Shown: one piece after another, positions 55,611-63,141 of the stretch | Layout: each line of letters starts with the position of its first letter | Numbering within the stretch: the first letter of the stretch is position 1 | NCBI GenBank assembly: GCA_964549765.1 | Contig: CAZJWR010000009.1 | Span: 1-64,000 of the forward strand | DNA length: 64,000 bases | Origin: CAZJWR01 sp964549765 | Lineage (GTDB): Bacteria > Zixibacteria > MSB-5A5 > GN15 > JAAZOE01 | Reading direction: 5' to 3' | The notes under the pieces: generated by a model | Told to the model about the DNA's origin: nothing | Databases searched by the model: none | Seen by the model: only the letters and a program-made list of their open reading frames with translations | Position numbers and translations under genes: made by a program

Positions 55611-56009
55611 GATCCGTCCTCCCGGTATTTCGATCATTGAAATTTTTTCCTGTCTTGTGCGATAACCCTGCTGTACGTTATTCTTGCGTCATCTACTTAG
55701 ATGAGAGCCGCGTATGTAGAAAAATACACTATTTTGCCGCCGGTGCGGAGATTTTTTTAAACCCGCTTTTAAAAATTGGTTCCGGTTGCTATATTTTGGC
55801 ATGGTGGGAATCCGTGAATTATCCCCAGCAACCGGGTGCGATGTTCCCGGCGGCCGCGCAAGCGGATCCAGCCGGACGTTTTCCTGCCTCCAGGAGTCAC
55901 ACCATTTTTCCGCGAATCATGTATCAAAACGGCACAAACGCGCTCCTTAAATCGAAGGGCGTGGTGTGCCCGACGGACAAGTAGGGGCCGGGACGACAAC
56001 CGGAAGAGC
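55611..56009. other. Divergent regulatory intergenic region
   Basis: 399 bases between the FG-GAP gene and the sigma factor. It must hold both promoters. TATATT at 55790-55795 with TTTTAA 17 bases before is a weak candidate on the plus strand. A second, sigma-specific promoter is expected if the ECF factor controls itself, but I cannot identify its boxes. Confidence 0.4.
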
Positions 56010-56606
56010 ATGACGAGCAGCAGAGACAAAAGCATTAAGGCCTTGGTTACCGGCTGTCGAAAGGGCAATAAGCACGATTGGGCCGAACTCATCGACCGCA
56101 TATCGCCAGCTATTTTTTCGGTATGCTATCGCTTCCGGCTGGCTCGCGAAGAGAGTTTCGATGTGTTCGGAAAAGTATCCCTTTTGGTTCTCGAAAACCT
56201 GGACAGGCTGAGGAACGAAAGCCGGATTTTTGGCTACGTGTCGACCATCGCCTATCACGAGGCGGCGGCGATGAAAGCGCGCTCCAAACTGGTAAACGAA
56301 GCTGAACGCGAGCACGCCGAACACCAAACCAACCTCGATTGGAGTTCAGCGGCGCAGGAAATGATCGAATTGGACCGAGAGTTGAAAACTCTCTCAGACG
56401 CCTTTTATGAATTGCCGACCCGCTGTCAGGAGCTGCTGCGTCTGCTTTTTTTTGAATCGGAATCGATGTCGTACCGGGATATATCCCGCCGGATGAAAAT
56501 CCCGGTGTCGTCGATCGGGCCGACAAGAATGCGGTGCCTGAAGACATTGCGGCAGATCATGAAGGAAAAGGGGGAGAAGGATGAAAAAGATGTCACCGAA
56601 GTATAA
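56010..56606 (+). CDS. ECF-type RNA polymerase sigma factor
   Basis: A 198-residue sigma factor. Region 2 (about residues 20-85) includes AELIDRISPAIFSVCYRFRL and VFGKVSLLVLENLDRL with RIFGYVSTIAYHEA; region 4 (about 130-185) is LPTRCQELLRLLFFES then SYRDISRRMKIPVSSIGPTR, a helix-turn-helix that reads the -35 box. There is no extra domain. Start ATG 56010 is chosen; the long in-frame extension upstream is not protein-like. Its end overlaps the next gene by 26 bases, so the two are translated together. No standard anti-sigma with a zinc motif follows; a protein-TPR-CHAT-subtilase cascade follows instead. Confidence 0.85.
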   Translation: MTSSRDKSIKALVTGCRKGNKHDWAELIDRISPAIFSVCYRFRLAREESFDVFGKVSLLVLENLDRLRNESRIFGYVSTIAYHEAAAMKARSKLVNEAEREHAEHQTNLDWSSAAQEMIELDRELKTLSDAFYELPTRCQELLRLLFFESESMSYRDISRRMKIPVSSIGPTRMRCLKTLRQIMKEKGEKDEKDVTEV

Positions 56607-57165
56607 AACGGAAAAGCTCATGGCGCATACGAAAAGAAACAGTAGGAAGAATACGGATCGGAAGAAAATGGGCGCCACTGACAAACAGATGATGTCCGCC
56701 ATGAACCGGGAACTTGACCGCATGTTCGAATATCTCGAAACGGCCGGTGTCTCAGCCGATTCAAGGGTTCTGGCCGATGCCATCTTCGAAAATTTCCAGA
56801 AGGGCCGACGCCGACCGGATGGCCGGAATGCATATCTCTATTACGACAGCCGGGCCATTCCCCTGCCGGCGGGCGTGAGGCCGTCGCTCATGTCGGAACG
56901 GCGGTTGAAATATTCCGCCGGTGATATCACTCTGGAAGTGTCGATTACGCCGGTCTTTCCGGGACGATTCGAAGTGACCGGGCGTTTTGAGGGCGTTGCT
57001 GGGAAAAGCGTCATAAAATCGCACCTTAAGGGACGACGGACGCTTAGCGGGGAAACCGACGAGTTCGGTTTCTTTACCTTTTCCGCGGTTGATCCCGGAA
57101 CCTATTCGCTATACTGTAAGGTGGGAGACGAAGAGGTCATTGTGCACGATCTCGAACTGCGATGA
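56581..57165 (+). CDS. Hypothetical coupling protein with a carboxypeptidase-regulatory-like end
   Basis: A 194-residue protein of unknown family. The first 35 residues are very basic (KKMSPKYKTEKLMAHTKRNS). A helix follows (about 36-80). Residues about 100-194 form a beta-rich domain (KYSAGDITLEVSITPVFPG, FTFSAVDPGTYSLYCKVGDE) much like the small transthyretin-like fold of carboxypeptidase regulatory domains. No signal or membrane segment. The gene overlaps both the sigma gene (26 bases) and the CHAT gene (ATGA overlap). By position it might be an anti-sigma or an adaptor between the two; that is inference. Confidence 0.7.
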   Translation: MKKMSPKYKTEKLMAHTKRNSRKNTDRKKMGATDKQMMSAMNRELDRMFEYLETAGVSADSRVLADAIFENFQKGRRRPDGRNAYLYYDSRAIPLPAGVRPSLMSERRLKYSAGDITLEVSITPVFPGRFEVTGRFEGVAGKSVIKSHLKGRRTLSGETDEFGFFTFSAVDPGTYSLYCKVGDEEVIVHDLELR

Positions 57166-59930
57166 ATTTTAAGCAGTTATCAAAAATCGCCACGCCGAAG
57201 GCGCTACAGGCGTTTCTCGATCGTCACTATGACGGTGCGATCGAGAAATTTTACTCAGCCCTGAACGCTGAATCCGATCGCCTTATTCGGACCGATCTCA
57301 CGCAAGCCCTGCAACTGAATGAGTGGACAGCCGGGCTGGAATCGCTCCTCCCGGATAAATACCGCGCTCAGCTCTATCGCATCTGGGGACGGCATGCTCA
57401 TCTGTCGGGTGATTATCCCCTGGCATTGAAATTGTACAACCGAGCCATCGGTCTATTTGCCGCCGTCGGAGATCGCAACAGCCGAGCTCGTGTCCAGAAA
57501 GCGCTGCTGGACGTACTCGCGTATTTGGGAAAGTATGATCAGGCCATCGAGGTCGGGCGGCAATCGCTTCGCTTCTACGGACGTATCAAGGCGACGACCG
57601 ATTATGCCCAGGTGCTGACCAACCTTGGAAATCTCTACCATCGTCTCGACGAAAACAAGAAAGCCCTGCGGTACTACGACCGAGCCTATGAGATTTTCAA
57701 ACATCTGGATAATACCTATGCCCTGGCTCTGGTGCAATTCAATCGGGGTAATATCTATTCGAATCTGAACGAACTGGATAAATCGGAACGGCTTTACCGG
57801 CAGGCCGGGAAAATATATCGCTCGCTGTCGATGGAACTGGCCGCGACTCAGGCCGACTATTCCCTCGCGTATATCGCATTCCTTAAGGGGAATTACAGCG
57901 AATCACTCGACGCCTTCTCAAGAACGGGCGAGGAATTCCGACGCCTCGGCGATAATCGCTGCCTGGCATTGACCGAGCTTGACCGGGCCGAGGTGTATCT
58001 GCATCTCAATCTGTACAGTCAGGCTATCGATGATGCGCTGGCGGTAGCAGACGAATTCGGGCGTTTGAAAATGTCGTACGAGCAGGGGAAATCGTACTAT
58101 TTTGCTGCCGCCGGGTATTGCGCGTTCGGTGATTTCACGCTCGGGGGGAAACAGGCGCGCCGCGCCTTAAAGATTTTCGTACACGAGAAAAACCGAGTCT
58201 GGCAGGTATTATGTCGGTTCCTGCTCGCCAAGATAGATTTCCGGGATGGCCGGCTAAAGAGGGCTCTGAGCAATTTTCGAGACATCGCCGATTTTTATAA
58301 ACGTCACGGCGATATCAGGCAGTATAACGACGTTCGGCTGACCTGGCTGGAAGTGTTGATTGCCTCAAAACAATTCCGCGCCGCCGGACGGCTGTCTGTC
58401 GGTATCGGAAAAGTGCGGAGACAACTAACCGGCTATCAGCGCTTCCTCTACTATCTATTGGTCGGAGATCTCAATCGGGATCGCGGAGATACGGGGACGG
58501 CGGCCCGATTTTACCGGCGGGCGATCGGGGAAGCCGAGAAACTTCAGGAAACGATTTTCCCCGATGAAATCAGACGCTTTTTCTGGATTGATAAGCTGGC
58601 CGCATACAATCGCCTGACGGCCGTTTATCTCGAGAAAGGCCGGACGCGCCAAGCATTCCGGATATTGGAGAAGGGTAAAGCCGCCCTTTTGATGACAGCC
58701 GATTTGCGTCTTCCGGCCGGCCGGCCGGTGCCGTTGTCACCGTCGCTGGAAGCCGAACGCTTGCGCTTGAAGGCGTTTCTCCGCAAGGCGATCATTCCCG
58801 CCGGTACGATGTCGCGCGGCGCCTCGGCTGCTCGCCGGGTGCAATCGGTTGAAAGACGGCTGTGGAAAATCTCGCGGGCTACCCGTGACAAGAGGCGTAC
58901 ATCCATCGGATCCGATCTTGGCGCCCTTCACGATATTGACGATATCCAAAGTATCCTCGGCGACTCCGACGTTGTCGTCGAGTACCTGCTCCGAGAGGAG
59001 CTATGCGGTGCGTTTGTCATCGACGCCGATGATTTTGCCTTTCATGTCCTTGACATCGATGTGGAAGAACTCCGTGGCTTGCTGGCCAGATTCTACTTTC
59101 TGATCAACAGCGTTTCGACGTGCGACGACGATCGATTAGTCATCAGTGACCTGCTAAGGCGGATTTCAGATAAAATCTGGAAGCCGCTGGAGACCGACTT
59201 CGATCACATCAAAAACGTCTATCTTGTTCCCGACGGCATCCTTGGCCGACTGCCGTTTTCCCTTGCCGAGAACACCGATGGTTCCGCCCTATTCGAACGG
59301 TATCATCCGTATATATGTTCTTCCTCTTCGACCCTGGCCGGGCGGCTGTCATCCAGGCAACCCGCGACTCCCTTCACGAGCGTATCCATTTTGACGGCGG
59401 CTTCCACCGATCTTCCCGGTGCATTGGCGGAGCGGGTGGCGGTATCCCGTCATTTTGCCGGGGCCGATATTCACGACGGGAAGGATGCCACCAGCAGCAA
59501 CCTTTTCCGATCTTTGGAAAAGCGGGGAGGTTCGGTGCATCTTGCGGCGCACGCCTCGCAGTCGTACGAGAATCCTCTGTTTTCACAGATTCTGCTGGCT
59601 GACGGTCCCCTATATACATTTGACCTGTTCTCGCGCCCGGTTTCAGCCGAGCTGGTTGTTCTTTCCGGCTGTCAGACCGGTGATCCCGGCCTTCACGGCG
59701 CGGGGGAGAATTCTTCGCTGGCCGCGGCGTTCCTGGCGGCCGGGGCCGGAAACATTATAGCCAGTCATTGGCCGGTGGCCGATGAGATTACCGCAGTTTT
59801 TATGGATGCATTTTACGCCCACCTCGACCGCCGTAACTATGTCGCCGCGCTCCGCGCTGCGATGATCGAAACCCGAAACAAATCGGCCAATATCAAACAT
59901 TGGGCCGCCTTTTATCTGGCGTGCCGTTGA
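57162..59930 (+). CDS. TPR-CHAT protease
   Basis: A 922-residue protein. Residues about 60-470 are tetratricopeptide repeats (AQVLTNLGNLYHRLDENKKA, LRYYDRAYEIF). The C-terminal 300 residues form a caspase-like CHAT domain: His797 in HLAAHASQS and Cys837 in VLSGCQTGD make the catalytic dyad. CHAT proteases activate by partner binding to the TPR part; in type III-E CRISPR effectors one cleaves a sigma-binding protein. Here the gene follows an ECF sigma factor and a small protein with overlapping codons (ATGA at 57162), which suggests a similar control logic without CRISPR. No transmembrane segment, so it should be cytoplasmic. Confidence 0.9.
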   Translation: MNFKQLSKIATPKALQAFLDRHYDGAIEKFYSALNAESDRLIRTDLTQALQLNEWTAGLESLLPDKYRAQLYRIWGRHAHLSGDYPLALKLYNRAIGLFAAVGDRNSRARVQKALLDVLAYLGKYDQAIEVGRQSLRFYGRIKATTDYAQVLTNLGNLYHRLDENKKALRYYDRAYEIFKHLDNTYALALVQFNRGNIYSNLNELDKSERLYRQAGKIYRSLSMELAATQADYSLAYIAFLKGNYSESLDAFSRTGEEFRRLGDNRCLALTELDRAEVYLHLNLYSQAIDDALAVADEFGRLKMSYEQGKSYYFAAAGYCAFGDFTLGGKQARRALKIFVHEKNRVWQVLCRFLLAKIDFRDGRLKRALSNFRDIADFYKRHGDIRQYNDVRLTWLEVLIASKQFRAAGRLSVGIGKVRRQLTGYQRFLYYLLVGDLNRDRGDTGTAARFYRRAIGEAEKLQETIFPDEIRRFFWIDKLAAYNRLTAVYLEKGRTRQAFRILEKGKAALLMTADLRLPAGRPVPLSPSLEAERLRLKAFLRKAIIPAGTMSRGASAARRVQSVERRLWKISRATRDKRRTSIGSDLGALHDIDDIQSILGDSDVVVEYLLREELCGAFVIDADDFAFHVLDIDVEELRGLLARFYFLINSVSTCDDDRLVISDLLRRISDKIWKPLETDFDHIKNVYLVPDGILGRLPFSLAENTDGSALFERYHPYICSSSSTLAGRLSSRQPATPFTSVSILTAASTDLPGALAERVAVSRHFAGADIHDGKDATSSNLFRSLEKRGGSVHLAAHASQSYENPLFSQILLADGPLYTFDLFSRPVSAELVVLSGCQTGDPGLHGAGENSSLAAAFLAAGAGNIIASHWPVADEITAVFMDAFYAHLDRRNYVAALRAAMIETRNKSANIKHWAAFYLACR

Positions 59931-59947
59931 TCGGGAGGAACTGCACG

Positions 59948-61336
59948 ATGCGACTGACTCGGATATTGCTTCTCATGCTCATCATTCTGCCGGTATATGT
60001 GCAGGCAACCGATATATATGTCGACTCCCAAGTGGTATGCCGGGTCCGGCCTGGAGCCGATCCTGACACCGTGGCAGCGACGGTAGAAGCACTGGTGACC
60101 AACGGCATCGAATCCGCCGAGACGTACCTGTTCCAGTATCGGGTGCCCGCGCCGGTTGACTCGGTGATTCATCTTCTGATCGACAATCCGGATGTTATCG
60201 AGGCACACCCCAATTTCATCATACACATTAACCTGGACCAGGTCAGTCAGCCATTCGTCGACGGCGATCAGACCAACCAGGCCTTCGTCGACGGCATTTC
60301 TCCGGCGCATTATTTTGAACAATACGCCGAGGGCAACCTGCTCATGGATTCGGCGCATCTTATCAACCGGGGAGAAGGCGCCGTGATCGCTATAATCGAC
60401 GGCGGGTGCGACAACACCAACCCGGTGTTCCAAAACCGGATCGACGATGGCAGTTTCGATTTCGTTGATATCGATTATGAACCATGGGTAAATTCCGGCA
60501 CGACCGGCAACCACGGCACCTTCGTCGCGGGCATCGCGGCCCGATGCGCTCCCGATGCTTCTCTGATGATCGTGCGCTGCTTCAGCGCCTCCGGGAGCGG
60601 TACCAGTTTCGATATCGCCCACGGTATCTATTATGCGGCCGAGCACGGCGCCGACATCATCAATATGAGCTTCGGAATGGATCGGTATAACTCGACGATA
60701 GCCGAAGCCATCGAAGCGGCATATTACCAATACGGGGTGGTGTTGACAGCCGCGGCCGGAAATTCCGGATTGGAGTTCGATCGTTTCCCCGCTTCGCATC
60801 CCTGCGTACTCAATGTGGCCGCAGTGGATTCCGCCGATATCAAAACCGATTTTTCCAATTATGGGTTCAGTGTCGCCGTGACCGCCCCCGGGGAGAATAT
60901 CTATAGTTCGCTGGCCGGCGGCAACGTCTGGGGCTGGTGGAGCGGGACATCGTTCTCCGCTCCGTTTGTGTCCGGTTTGGCGGCGCTATTGAAATCGATG
61001 CATCCGGGCGACCCTCCGTACTCCATAATGGAGACAATGGTACGGGCATCCGACAATATTGACGAAATCAATCCCGGCTATACGCTGCTGCTCGGGAGCG
61101 GTCGGGTTGATTTCCTGAAGACGATTTATCTACCCGGCGACGCCAACGGAAGCGGTGGGGTTAATCTGGGAGACGTTGTTTATCTGGTGAACTACATCTT
61201 TAAGAGCGGTCCCGAGGCGTTGCCCCCGGAAAGCGGCGACGCCAATTGCGATGAAACGGTCAATATCGGCGACGCCGTGTTCCTGATCGATTATATTTTC
61301 CGGAGCGGAACGGAGCCGGTTCGTTGTGATTGGTGA
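59948..61336 (+). CDS. Secreted S8 subtilase with dockerin end
   Basis: A 462-residue exported protease. Signal peptide 1-20. A propeptide-like part to about 130 is followed by the S8 domain with Asp151 (IAIIDGGCD), His189 (GNHGTFVAG), oxyanion Asn272 (AAAGNSG) and Ser335 (SGTSFSAP). A dockerin pair closes it (GDANGSGGVNLGDVVYLVNY; GDANCDETVNIGDAVFLIDY). Start ATG 59948 has GGGAGGAA upstream, 17 bases after the CHAT stop, so it is in the same operon. It would act outside the cell, while the CHAT protease acts inside, an odd pairing. Confidence 0.9.
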   Translation: MRLTRILLLMLIILPVYVQATDIYVDSQVVCRVRPGADPDTVAATVEALVTNGIESAETYLFQYRVPAPVDSVIHLLIDNPDVIEAHPNFIIHINLDQVSQPFVDGDQTNQAFVDGISPAHYFEQYAEGNLLMDSAHLINRGEGAVIAIIDGGCDNTNPVFQNRIDDGSFDFVDIDYEPWVNSGTTGNHGTFVAGIAARCAPDASLMIVRCFSASGSGTSFDIAHGIYYAAEHGADIINMSFGMDRYNSTIAEAIEAAYYQYGVVLTAAAGNSGLEFDRFPASHPCVLNVAAVDSADIKTDFSNYGFSVAVTAPGENIYSSLAGGNVWGWWSGTSFSAPFVSGLAALLKSMHPGDPPYSIMETMVRASDNIDEINPGYTLLLGSGRVDFLKTIYLPGDANGSGGVNLGDVVYLVNYIFKSGPEALPPESGDANCDETVNIGDAVFLIDYIFRSGTEPVRCDW

Positions 61337-61950
61337 GGCGGCAGTCATGCCGGAAAGCGAATTGGTCCGGCCTGCCGATAGTGGCATGCCTGGTCTTGTG
61401 ACGAAGAATTCTCAGGCAATCAGAGGCTCGCTTCGGGCTTGAGCGAAGAGGATAGAGGTTGAGCCGTAAAAGAAATCCGCTTTTTACTTCATATGGTAAA
61501 TTCCAACTCCGTTGGATCAGTTAGGGGAGTTCGTGTCGGTCAAGGAATGCCGGAGGTCGGGACTGTTCATTAACCGACACGATGAATTCGTTAAATATCG
61601 CATTAATTATGAATGCGTTGCATGAATTCAATGCGCTCCACCGTCTGGTATGTAATCTCCGCTGGGGGGGAACAGATGCCACAACGCGAGTATGAGGTTC
61701 GATTCCCACCATTTCCATTTTAATGTCCTTCAGTATGTTACCGTCGCACGAGGGGTGGGACGAATTGCCTATTCCCCCGTTCACGGTCTGTATCTCAAAC
61801 CCGCTGGCAATAACTTACGACGTCCACCGTAAGGCATTGGTCTCGGCGCGATCGGCGTTTTCCAGGTGCTTCAAAAAATTCCTCAATTCTCTTGACATCC
61901 AGAGTCGCCATATGTATATATATGCGTAGTTTCGCATATAGGTACTAACG
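61337..61950. other. Long intergenic region with promoter and operator at its right end
   Basis: 614 bases. The left 550 bases hold no gene I can support. A stretch near 61694-61724 resembles part of a tRNA T-arm but lacks the stem (see rejected items). At 61892-61940 are a promoter and operator for the ArsR-type gene, listed separately. The texture of the sequence differs from the left neighbour, consistent with a boundary between two gene blocks. Confidence 0.4.
61892..61940 (+). promoter_or_regulatory. Promoter and palindromic operator of the ArsR-type gene
   Basis: A perfect -35 box TTGACA (61892-61897) and TATATA (61915-61920) are 17 bases apart. The inverted repeat TATATGCG-N6-CGCATATA (61919-61940) overlaps the expected start point, the usual place for self-repression by a winged-helix dimer. 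A related site with ATGCGCAT lies at 62318-62325 before the tusA-like gene. Confidence 0.6.
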
Positions 61951-62286
61951 ATGATAGAAGATAGAGAACTATTCGATCTGCATGCCGAGTTCTGCAAGCT
62001 GATTGCCAGTCCCAGAAGGCTGATGATCATAGAACTCCTGGCCAGGAAGGAGCTGAGCGTTGGTGAGATTGCTCACGCTCTGGATGTGCCGCATAGCAAT
62101 GTAAGCCAGCACCTCAGGGTCATGCGCTCGCGTCATATCGTTGAAGCACGCAGAGACGGGCAGACGGTATACTATAGATTGACCAATGTTCGGCTGCCCG
62201 CAGTCTGTGCTGAGATTCGGTCTATCTTGCTGGAAGGTATGGACATGCGAGGCAAGAAGGCTCGAGGAATGAACAAGAAAAGATGA
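61951..62286 (+). CDS. ArsR-family transcriptional regulator
   Basis: A 111-residue winged-helix repressor. The helix-turn-helix LSVGEIAHALDVPHSNVSQH (35-54) and the wing ARRDGQTVYYRLT are typical. The metal motif ELCVCDL is replaced by ELSVGEI, so classic arsenic or zinc sensing is unlikely. Two cysteines (Cys15 and Cys86) lie outside the DNA-reading helix; a thiol switch as in SqrR/BigR sulfide sensors is possible, though the spacing differs. It precedes the sulfur genes by 88 bases and its own promoter holds a dyad. A sulfide- or persulfide-responsive role is inferred. Confidence 0.85.
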   Translation: MIEDRELFDLHAEFCKLIASPRRLMIIELLARKELSVGEIAHALDVPHSNVSQHLRVMRSRHIVEARRDGQTVYYRLTNVRLPAVCAEIRSILLEGMDMRGKKARGMNKKR

Positions 62287-62315
62287 AGCATGTTTTTTTT
62301 GCGTCGTATGTGCAA

Positions 62316-62330
62316 TAATGCGCATATATG
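62316..62330 (+). promoter_or_regulatory. Second putative ArsR-type operator
   Basis: ATAATGCGCATATAT contains the palindrome ATGCGCAT and shares the CGCATAT half-site with the operator at 61919-61940. It lies 44 bases before the tusA-like start. No strong -35/-10 pair is visible around it. Confidence 0.4.
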
Positions 62331-62373
62331 ATGATCAGAATATATACAGACCTGTCTAGAGGAGAAAGAAGAA

Positions 62374-62628
62374 ATGACACTTGAAGAACTCTTAAACCTG
62401 AATGTCAGCAAGATCGTTGACGCTCGCGGCACCGCCTGCCCCGGTCCATTGCTCGAAGCCAAACGAGGTATGGCCGAAGTCCCCAAGAACGGAATCATGG
62501 AAGTGCTATCATCCGACGAAGGGACCAACGATGACATCCCGCTGTGGTGCAAGAAAGTCGGACATGAGTACCTTGGCAATATCGAGGAAGCGGGTTACTG
62601 GAGACTATTCGTTCGCAGGATGAAGTAA
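62374..62628 (+). CDS. TusA-like sulfur carrier protein
   Basis: An 84-residue protein of the TusA/SirA family. The family signature DARGTACPGPLLEAKR (residues 17-32) has the sulfur-carrying cysteine in CPGP. The family accepts sulfane sulfur as a persulfide and passes it on to DsrE-type or Hdr-like partners or to tRNA thiolation. AGAGGAG lies nine bases before ATG 62374. Its stop codon overlaps the next start (TAATG), so it is coupled to the MvhD-like gene. Function within sulfur metabolism is inferred from this neighbourhood. Confidence 0.9.
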   Translation: MTLEELLNLNVSKIVDARGTACPGPLLEAKRGMAEVPKNGIMEVLSSDEGTNDDIPLWCKKVGHEYLGNIEEAGYWRLFVRRMK

Positions 62629-63062
62629 TGGTGTCAACTACTACTGACACCGGTTGGGAACCCAGGATACTTGTATTCTCAACCAATAATATCTCGGACC
62701 CCGGGATTGATCTGGCTGGCAGTTCACACATGCCTTACTCCCCCTCGGTGCTGGTGATAGCCGTGCCGTGCTCGAGCGGCATCAAGTCCTCGTGGGTGCT
62801 TCACGCGCTTAATGCCGGATTTGATGGCGTATTCATAGCCGCCGATGGGTCTGACTGTGCTTACCTGCCGGACTGCACGAAACGAACCGGTGAGGTTGTT
62901 CAAAGGACGCAGGCGCTTTTGGAGAAAAACAACCTTGATCCAAGGCGGCTGAAAATGGCGGCAATCTGCTCAGTCTGTGCTGAGTCTTTCCAGTCGCACA
63001 TGGAGAAATTCAGATCAGCTCTGGTGAAGCTCAGCGCGCCGCAAGGAAAGGTGGCCCAATGA
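62628..63062 (+). CDS. MvhD/FlpD-like iron-sulfur electron transfer protein
   Basis: A 144-residue protein resembling the delta subunit of F420-non-reducing hydrogenase (MvhD) that hands electrons to HdrA. Visible family features: ILVFSTNNISDPGIDLAGSS in the first strand region, VIAVPCSSGI (conserved CSSG), GFDGVFIAADGSDCAYLPDC and AICSVCAESF near the end. The second cysteine pair supports a [2Fe-2S] cluster. The start overlaps the tusA-like stop. It is followed 79 bases later by the HdrA-like gene, its expected partner. Confidence 0.82.
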   Translation: MVSTTTDTGWEPRILVFSTNNISDPGIDLAGSSHMPYSPSVLVIAVPCSSGIKSSWVLHALNAGFDGVFIAADGSDCAYLPDCTKRTGEVVQRTQALLEKNNLDPRRLKMAAICSVCAESFQSHMEKFRSALVKLSAPQGKVAQ

Positions 63063-63141
63063 GGTATTTTATTGTCAGCCAATGTGAATTAATTCACAAT
63101 ATACAGCCTGCTTCTGATTCTTCCGCGAGAGGCCTAAATAT

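Noticed and set aside
61685..61724. tRNA-like 3' end (GAGGTTCGATTCCCACCA)
   Set aside because: The T-loop sequence fits, but only two of five T-stem pairs form and no acceptor or anticodon arm is found upstream. A tRNA remnant used as an integration site is possible but not supported.
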